The notes beneath the pieces are model-generated. The model saw nothing but the letters and a program-made list of their open reading frames with translations. It was not told the origin of the DNA and did no database searches. From assembly GCA_002368865.1 (NCBI GenBank), contig DFDT01000007.1:1-11485 (forward strand): a DNA stretch of 11,485 nucleotides, written 5' to 3'. This DNA is from Lachnospiraceae bacterium UBA3821. GTDB taxonomy: Bacteria; Bacillota; Clostridia; Lachnospirales; Lachnospiraceae. Position 1 is the first letter of the stretch. Each line of letters begins with the position of its first letter. Of this stretch, positions 8,023 through 11,485 are shown piece by piece. Both the position numbers and the translations under genes were made by a program.

Positions 8023-8775
8023 CATCTTGTATTCCGGGTCGGCAGGGTAGCCGCCTTTTAATTTCTGCATACCGCGCTGGATCGCGTCCTTGGAATTCTT
8101 CCAGTCGGCGTCCTTATTCCGGTAGTCGAATTTCTCCACCATCCAGGCCACATCTTCCGCCAGACGCTCCATGTTTTGGTCCATCAGTTCAAATACCATC
8201 GGAAAAAAGGTTTCTTTCTCCCTGTCGGACAGCTTCGTGTCAGCGGCGCTGCACAGATCGCCGAAATGAGACAGACAGAAGCCTTTGCTGTTCTTGATCT
8301 TATCGCGGAATACCTCATCGTTTTTATAAAGATAGAAAAACGTGTCCAGATAGCGGGCGTAGGTGTCCTTATACTGGTTGCAGACATAGCAGGAAGTTTC
8401 CTTCTCCTGTACCCATGCAGCGATGGCGTTGCACTCGGACGGGCTCTTCATGAGCTTGGACTTCAGGGAGGTCTTGCCGGGCTTAAACGAGTTGAACTGT
8501 GCCTGCATCTCACCGATCATGCGGCGGTAATGGGTCTTCAGGATCCAGGCGTTGCCCAGCGTGTTGCCGTAGTCAAACATCTTTTTGAAATGGGCGCGGC
8601 AGAAGCCGGCCTTGTCTGTCATCTCGCGGATGTCCGCCTCCATGTAGGAAGAACCGCTGCCGAGGACAAAATCCAGAAGATCCTGTTCGATGGAGCGCTC
8701 GATAAAGCAGAAAGGGCACTCGTCCTGGGCGTTCACGGCGTCGTTTAATGGGATGGTGTAGAGTTGTTCTTTCAT
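8014..8775 (-). CDS. DUF6062-like protein with duplicated CxxC...CxxH motif
   Basis: Protein of 253 residues that I match from memory to DUF6062, a Clostridia family of unknown function, sometimes mislabelled as an ABC transporter component. No signal peptide or membrane segment is seen, so it should be cytoplasmic. Its striking feature is an internal repeat: ECPFC with C20/C23, followed 36 residues later by GFCRAHF with C59/H62; then SCYVC with C129/C132, followed 35 residues later by GFCLSHF with C167/H170. Each half thus offers a Cys3His set suited to a zinc ion or possibly an iron-sulfur cluster. The helices between are charged. The start at 8775 is fixed by AGGAGA (8787-8782 on the minus strand) at 6 bases; upstream in-frame ATGs fall in the palindromic element E1 and are rejected. 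A good promoter lies beyond E1, so E1 should be part of its leader. Metal binding is inference. Confidence 0.85.
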   Translation of the reverse strand: MKEQLYTIPLNDAVNAQDECPFCFIERSIEQDLLDFVLGSGSSYMEADIREMTDKAGFCRAHFKKMFDYGNTLGNAWILKTHYRRMIGEMQAQFNSFKPGKTSLKSKLMKSPSECNAIAAWVQEKETSCYVCNQYKDTYARYLDTFFYLYKNDEVFRDKIKNSKGFCLSHFGDLCSAADTKLSDREKETFFPMVFELMDQNMERLAEDVAWMVEKFDYRNKDADWKNSKDAIQRGMQKLKGGYPADPEYKMKK

Positions 8776-8781
8776 GGTCGT

Positions 8782-8787
8782 TCTCCT
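8782..8787 (-). promoter_or_regulatory. Ribosome binding site that decides the DUF6062-like start
   Basis: AGGAGA on the minus strand, 6 bases before ATG 8775. It lies 19 bases downstream (in transcript direction) of the E1 hairpin, so folding of E1 should leave it free. Confidence 0.75.
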
Positions 8788-8806
8788 GTGTAATATAGCT
8801 AGTGTC

Positions 8807-8944
8807 ATTGTGCATCCTCTATGTTCCACCACAGGCACGCTTTCGCTACATGAAAAGCGTAATGGTACATAAGGCAGCAAAGTACGCTGCCTAAGTACCA
8901 ACGCTTTTCAGGTGCCTGTTCATGGAACATAGAGGATGCACAAT
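8807..8944. repeat. Palindromic element E1 (138 bp), partner of E2
   Basis: A nested hairpin. The outer arms 8807-8828 and 8923-8944 are perfect complements over 22 bp. Inside follow ACAGGCAC (8831-8838) with GTGCCTGT (8912-8919), TGAAAAGCGT (8851-8860) with ACGCTTTTCA (8901-8910), TGGTAC (8863-8868) with GTACCA (8895-8900), and AGGCAGC (8872-8878) with GCTGCCT (8886-8892). The apical loop is AAAGTAC. A one-sided insertion contains GCTTTCGC (8839-8846), which on the minus strand is GCGAAAGC, a very stable mini-hairpin with a GNRA loop. It aligns, as the opposite strand, with E2. The shared sequence extends outward through AGTGTC (8801-8806) on the left only. No clear target duplication flanks E1. 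In the transcript of the DUF6062-like gene it would lie in the leader. Confidence 0.9.
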
Positions 8945-8962
8945 TCGAATGCAGATATATAT

Positions 8963-8991
8963 ATTTTACAGGATAACGGTGAAATAATCAA
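8963..8991 (-). promoter_or_regulatory. Candidate promoter of the DUF6062-like gene, upstream of E1
   Basis: On the minus strand TTGATT (8991-8986), 17 bases, TAAAAT (8968-8963, 5 of 6). Start expected near 8956, just outside E1, giving a leader of about 180 bases that contains the complete element. Confidence 0.5.
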
Positions 8992-9002
8992 CTTGGTAAA
9001 AA

Positions 9003-9038
9003 GGTCAAATGCGGTTAAATGCGGTCAAATGGTCAAAT
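9003..9038. repeat. Four short tandem units of GGTCAAAT
   Basis: GGTCAAATGC, GGTTAAATGC, GGTCAAAT, GGTCAAAT, directly head to tail (unit lengths 10, 10, 8, 8). It lies in the region between the divergent DUF6062-like and nuclease genes, just before a weak candidate -35 box (TTGCCG, 9045-9050). It could be a protein binding array or a simple slippage repeat. Confidence 0.7.
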
Positions 9039-9044
9039 GAAAAG

Positions 9045-9072
9045 TTGCCGCATTATGAGATTGGGGTAGAAA
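9045..9072 (+). promoter_or_regulatory. Weak candidate promoter of the Mrr-type nuclease
   Basis: TTGCCG (9045-9050), 16 bases, TAGAAA (9067-9072). Each box has 4 of 6 consensus positions at best. The rest of 9073-9163 shows no better promoter, so the call is by default. Confidence 0.25.
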
Positions 9073-9163
9073 TATTGGACTTGTTTTGTGGTATCGTGAA
9101 ATGGAGCACAGATATAAGGGCGCAGGGGCAGGTGCAAGGAGAATATGGCACGGAGGCGGGCGT

Positions 9164-9169
9164 AGGAGG
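9164..9169 (+). promoter_or_regulatory. Ribosome binding site that decides the nuclease start
   Basis: Perfect AGGAGG. ATG 9170 touches it and cannot use it, while ATG 9176 is 6 bases away, the normal distance. Confidence 0.75.
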
Positions 9170-9175
9170 ATGGAT

Positions 9176-9661
9176 ATGATAGCAGAGTGGAGAAATTTAT
9201 CTGACGGATTCAGGGGAGCAGTTCCGGTCGTTGTGGCCGGGATTGTGGTCTGTCTGTTTCTGATCATTTGGTATGTTGCGCGAAAGAGGAGAAGATTGGC
9301 GGAAGATATTTGGACAGCCATCGATGAGATGGAGGGACATGAGTTTGAGCACTGGTGCGCGGAGCTCCTGCGGCGTAACGGTTTTCGGGATGTGGAGGTG
9401 ACCAAGGGAAGCCACGACCAGGGGGTGGACATTCTGGCGAATAAGGATGACATCAAATATGCCATACAGTGTAAGTGTTATGCTTCCAAGCTGGGCAATA
9501 CGCCGGTGCAGGAGGTGTTTACCGGCAAGACCATCTATCATTGTCATGTGGGGGTGGTGATGACGAACAGCTACTTCACGGAGAGCGCCAGGAAAGCCGC
9601 GGAGGCGACGGGGGTGCTGCTCTGGGACAGAGACAGGTTGGAACGGATGCTGGAGGAATGA
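9176..9661 (+). CDS. Membrane-anchored Mrr-type restriction endonuclease-like protein
   Basis: Protein of 161 residues from ATG 9176, chosen for the AGGAGG 6 bases before it; longer TTG/ATG starts at 9086 and 9101 would add an arginine- and glycine-rich leader without a ribosome site. A single hydrophobic segment at about 16-35 (VPVVVAGIVVCLFLIIWYVA) is followed by RKRRR, so the catalytic part should face the cytoplasm. The domain from about residue 50 is the Mrr-cat type of the PD-(D/E)XK fold: GHEFEHWCAELLRRNGF with Glu56/58, GSHDQGVDILA with Asp85, and IQCKCY with the Gln98-x-Lys100 pair. Then follow VQEVFTGKTIYHCHVGVVMTN and a C-terminal helix. All catalytic positions appear kept. Mrr relatives cleave modified DNA; membrane-tethered small versions are known in bacteria, but their role is unclear. 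There is no methyltransferase or specificity gene beside it. The next promoter begins 17 bases after its stop, so it is probably its own unit. Confidence 0.88.
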   Translation: MIAEWRNLSDGFRGAVPVVVAGIVVCLFLIIWYVARKRRRLAEDIWTAIDEMEGHEFEHWCAELLRRNGFRDVEVTKGSHDQGVDILANKDDIKYAIQCKCYASKLGNTPVQEVFTGKTIYHCHVGVVMTNSYFTESARKAAEATGVLLWDRDRLERMLEE

Positions 9662-9678
9662 ACGAATGAACGGAGGGT

Positions 9679-9706
9679 TTGACGGAAGCAGAGAATCGGT
9701 TATAAT
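9679..9706 (+). promoter_or_regulatory. Strong sigma-A promoter for the small gene - sbcDC unit
   Basis: TTGACG (5 of 6), 16 bases, TATAAT (6 of 6). Transcription should start near 9713, about 40 bases before the 63-codon gene. It is the best promoter in the window. Confidence 0.75.
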
Positions 9707-9753
9707 TTAGGATAAGGATAGCGCACGCAGCTGTGCAGAAGGGAGCGAAAACG

Positions 9754-9945
9754 ATGGATCTTACAGTGAGATATTATGCGGTGGCAAGGATAGACGGGGA
9801 TTATGCGTATCTGATGGAGCAGACGGAGGACGGCATGGCGGTGGAAGCTGCGGAAGAAAAGTGTGTGGCGAGAGCATTGCTGCCGGCGGAGATCGCGGAG
9901 GGCAGCAGGGTAAAGTGTGAGATGCTGTCATACGAGTTGGCGTGA
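9754..9945 (+). CDS. Small conserved-looking protein of 63 residues, possibly DUF3006-like
   Basis: Starts at ATG 9754 with AGGGAG (9740-9745) 8 bases before; an in-frame GTG at 9733 would lie before that site. The sequence has a beta-strand pattern: VRYYAVARIDGDYAYLME, an acidic turn, then KCVARALLPAEIAEGSRVKC and a final strand. The order RxDGDYA...LP...EGxxV recalls DUF3006-type small barrels (RFEGDFA...LP...EGDVL), a resemblance from memory that needs a profile search. No transmembrane segment. It follows a near-consensus promoter and its stop codon overlaps the left copy of the direct repeat flanking E2. Without E2 it would stand 35 bases before sbcD, so it likely belonged to the sbcDC operon. 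Function unknown. Confidence 0.7.
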   Translation: MDLTVRYYAVARIDGDYAYLMEQTEDGMAVEAAEEKCVARALLPAEIAEGSRVKCEMLSYELA

Positions 9946-9951
9946 AAATAT
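9942..9951 (+). repeat. Left copy of the direct repeat flanking E2 (target duplication)
   Basis: GTGAAAATAT, identical to 10163-10172. Nine bases (9942-9950) if the element begins with TTAGGC at 9951. It contains the TGA stop of the small gene. Confidence 0.75.
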
Positions 9952-10162
9952 TAGGCAATTGCGAAACTCATTTTTACTGATACCAAGTTGTGTATGTTGT
10001 ACAATTTCTTAAGCAGGTACTTGATAAACGTCGGCACTTAGGCGCTGTACTTTAGCGCCTTAGTGTCCGCTACGTTTATCATGTAGCGGGAGCGTGCCTG
10101 CGTAGGAATGTACAACATACACAATGACACTTGTTCAGAAACTGAGTTTCGCAAACGCCTAA
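9951..10162. mobile_element. Palindromic element E2 (212 bp), MITE-like, inserted before sbcD
   Basis: Terminal repeats TTAGGC (9951-9956) and GCCTAA (10157-10162), then GCGAAACTCA (9961-9970) with TGAGTTTCGC (10143-10152), then a perfect 16-bp pair (9988-10003 with 10109-10124), GCAGGTAC (10013-10020) with GTGCCTGC (10094-10101, one G-T), TGATAAACGT (10022-10031) with ACGTTTATCA (10072-10081), and AGGCGCT (10040-10046) with AGCGCCT (10054-10060), loop GTACTTT. A side hairpin GCGGGAGC (10086-10093) matches the GCGAAAGC of E1. Perfect 9-10 bp direct repeats flank it, as after transposition. It has no room for a transposase gene, so it would need one in trans. The outer 30-odd bases on each side are absent from E1. 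There is no T-run after a stem, so it is not an ordinary terminator. Confidence 0.85.
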
Positions 10163-10172
10163 GTGAAAATAT
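10163..10172 (+). repeat. Right copy of the direct repeat flanking E2
   Basis: GTGAAAATAT, identical to 9942-9951. It lies in the sbcD leader, 7 bases before the GAGGAG ribosome site. Confidence 0.75.
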
Positions 10173-10192
10173 AAGTGTGAGGAGAGGACGGC

Positions 10193-11359
10193 ATGAAACT
10201 ATTGCATCTGGGGGATCTGCATATCGGGAGATCATTGGGGGATTTTGACCTGTATGAGGATCAGGCCTATATACTGGAGCAGATCTTGAACATTGTCCGT
10301 GAGAGAAAAGTGGATGCGGTGCTGATCGCAGGCGATGTCTATGATAAGTCGGTGCCCAGCGAGAAGGCTGTGGAGCTGTTGGATGACTTTATCAGGAAGC
10401 TGGCCAAGCAGCATACGCATACCTATCTGATCAGTGGGAATCATGATTCGGACGAGCGGCTGAATTTCGGAAGCAGTCTGTTTGAAGCAGGCGGGATCCA
10501 CATTGCATCGAAGTTTGACGGACGGATGAAGGAGTACATACTGACGGACGCATTCGGAGAGGTGCATTTTTATTTGCTGCCGTTTGTCAAGGCATCGCAG
10601 GTACGGCATTTTTATCCGGAGGCGGAAATTGCGTCCTACGACGATGCGGTGCGGACGGTCATCGCCAATTCCAATCCGGACAGGACCAAGCGCAATGTGC
10701 TGGTGGCGCATCAGTTTGTGGCAGGCGGAAGGGATCCGGAACTGGCAGGCTCAGAGGGCGTGGCGGCACAGGCGGTGGGGCTGGTGGAGCGGATCAGCTC
10801 CAGCAGTATGCAGGACTTTGACTATGTGGCACTGGGGCATATCCACGCGCCGCAGCGGGTGGGAAGCGACCATATCCGGTATGCGGGATCGCCGTTAAAA
10901 TATTCGCTTTCAGAGGTGAATAATCATAAGTCGGTTCCTTTGATCACGCTGAGGAAAAAACAGGGAGACGGATATGCGCCCGAGATCGAACTGATCCCGT
11001 TGAAACCCATGCGGGATGTGCGGCATATCAAAGGGACCATGAAGCAGCTGCTGGCAAAGGAAAATGTCAGTGATACGAACGATTTTATTTATGTGACCCT
11101 GACGGACGAGGAGATTGTGAACGACGCCATGGGAATCTTCCAGCAGACCTATCCGAACACCGTGAAGATCGATTACCGGAATTCCCATACGCAGGCGTTG
11201 GAGCAGATGGAAGTGGCAGATTTCACGGAGCATCAGTCCTTCGATGAACTGATCGGAGAGTTCTACCGGATGGCGTACGGCTGTGAGATGGGTGAGGAAG
11301 AAAGAGAAATGATGCGCCTTGTGGCAAGAGAGGCAGGTGTGACATATGAAGCCGATTAA
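10193..11359 (+). CDS. sbcD: Exonuclease subunit SbcD (Mre11-type nuclease)
   Basis: Nuclease subunit of the SbcCD complex, the bacterial Mre11-Rad50, which degrades double-strand ends and opens DNA hairpins in the cytoplasm. The product has 388 residues, normal for SbcD. The metallophosphoesterase motifs run in order: GDLHIGR (D8, H10), AGDVYDKSVPS (D48), SGNHDSDERL (N83, H84, D85), VAHQF (H173) and LGHIHAPQ (H216, H218), so the two-metal site is complete. The capping region follows YAGSPLKYSLSE, and the C-terminus (about 270-388) should hold the DNA-recognition and SbcC-contact parts. Start ATG 10193 has GAGGAG (10179-10184) 8 bases before. sbcC overlaps its end by 14 bases, so translation is coupled. 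The leader has been interrupted by the palindromic element E2, which may change its expression. Confidence 0.96.
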   Translation: MKLLHLGDLHIGRSLGDFDLYEDQAYILEQILNIVRERKVDAVLIAGDVYDKSVPSEKAVELLDDFIRKLAKQHTHTYLISGNHDSDERLNFGSSLFEAGGIHIASKFDGRMKEYILTDAFGEVHFYLLPFVKASQVRHFYPEAEIASYDDAVRTVIANSNPDRTKRNVLVAHQFVAGGRDPELAGSEGVAAQAVGLVERISSSSMQDFDYVALGHIHAPQRVGSDHIRYAGSPLKYSLSEVNNHKSVPLITLRKKQGDGYAPEIELIPLKPMRDVRHIKGTMKQLLAKENVSDTNDFIYVTLTDEEIVNDAMGIFQQTYPNTVKIDYRNSHTQALEQMEVADFTEHQSFDELIGEFYRMAYGCEMGEEEREMMRLVAREAGVTYEAD

Positions 11360-11485
11360 ACTGATCATCAGCGCTTTTGGTCCCTATGCGGATAAAGTGG
11401 AAATAGGTTTTGAACAGTTTGAAGAGAGGGGGCTGTTCCTGATCGCCGGCGATACCGGCGCGGGCAAGACCACGATCTTTGACGC
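11346..11485 (+). CDS. sbcC: Exonuclease subunit SbcC (Rad50-type ATPase), 3' end outside window
   Basis: Only the first 46 codons are visible, running off the window end. The fragment MKPIKLIISAFGPYADK is the typical SbcC/Rad50 start, followed by LFLIAGDTGAGKTTIFD with the Walker A motif at residues 35-42 (GDTGAGKT). The full protein would carry long coiled coils and a C-terminal Walker B and be about 1000 residues. ATG 11346 lies inside the end of sbcD, a 14-base overlap; the weak upstream AGGCAGG (11331-11337) fits translational coupling. Confidence 0.93.
   Translation, partial: MKPIKLIISAFGPYADKVEIGFEQFEERGLFLIAGDTGAGKTTIFD

Noticed and set aside
8776..8901. N-terminal extension of the DUF6062-like protein
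   Set aside because: It runs into the palindromic element E1 and past a good ribosome site; the family N-terminus begins MKEQLYTIPLNDA.
9086..9175. TTG or ATG starts giving a longer nuclease
   Set aside because: The added residues are Arg/Gly-rich and include the AGGAGG site itself read as Arg-Arg; no ribosome site precedes them.
9951..10162. E2 as a rho-independent terminator of the small gene
   Set aside because: Neither stem is followed by a T-run; the sequence after it is AAGTGAAAATATAAG. The direct repeats favour insertion.
8807..10162. E1 and E2 as a CRISPR array, integron attC sites or a classical riboswitch
   Set aside because: Only two copies, 1 kb apart and inverted, with no regular spacers; no attC core motifs seen; the downstream genes are unrelated and do not share a plausible ligand.
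9176..11485. A complete restriction-modification or defence island
   Set aside because: No methyltransferase, specificity, helicase or toxin-antitoxin gene is present; SbcDC is a housekeeping repair unit and the Mrr-type gene stands alone.
1..11485. tRNA or rRNA genes
   Set aside because: No cloverleaf or conserved rRNA segment noticed in the intergenic regions, which are short and accounted for by promoters, hairpins and E1/E2.

Overview
The window looks like chromosomal DNA of a Gram-positive anaerobe of the class Clostridia, most likely Lachnospiraceae. The evidence is strong AGGAGG-type ribosome binding sites, tight gene spacing, a stand-alone-looking AICAR transformylase with a eukaryote-like sequence, a glutaminyl-tRNA synthetase, a DUF6062-type protein and an SbcD/SbcC pair. 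This assignment rests on recognised protein families and was not tested by database search.

Bases 1-6738 hold five same-strand genes with gaps of 6 to 25 bases, probably one operon: the end of an AICAR formyltransferase gene (purine synthesis), a DHH/DHHA1 phosphoesterase with a duplicated C-terminal module, glnS, a DUF2225 protein with two CxxC pairs, and a MocR/PdxR-type regulator. The operon ends in a 12-bp hairpin containing the last stop codon. Convergent to it is a small membrane-anchored, very acidic, alanine-rich protein (6758-7168, minus). Divergent from that is a TetR regulator (7370-7981), with a perfect 8-bp inverted repeat lying between the two promoters. A second bidirectional hairpin separates tetR from a convergent DUF6062-like gene (8014-8775, minus), whose product carries a twice-repeated CxxC...CxxH motif.

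From 8776 on, the window holds an unusual pair of long palindromic elements. E1 (8807-8944) lies in the leader of the DUF6062-like gene. E2 (9951-10162) lies between a 63-codon gene and sbcD. Read in opposite directions they align almost without gaps, at roughly 70% identity by hand count. They share an identical 7-base apical loop and a small GNRA-type side hairpin, and many of the differences are compensatory changes that keep the stems paired. E2 has terminal inverted repeats and is flanked by a perfect 9-10 bp direct repeat, as expected for transposition. Removing it restores a compact promoter - small gene - sbcD - sbcC operon. Both copies sit in the same orientation relative to the gene downstream. 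This is the most likely undescribed system here: a family of structured palindromic elements, either mobile or acting as leader RNAs.

Between the two elements are a membrane-anchored Mrr-type nuclease (9176-9661), a run of four short GGTCAAAT-like tandem units, and a near-consensus sigma-A promoter (9679-9706). The window ends in the first 46 codons of sbcC, whose product pairs with SbcD as a nuclease known to cut DNA hairpins and palindromes. That makes the position of E2 directly before sbcD notable.
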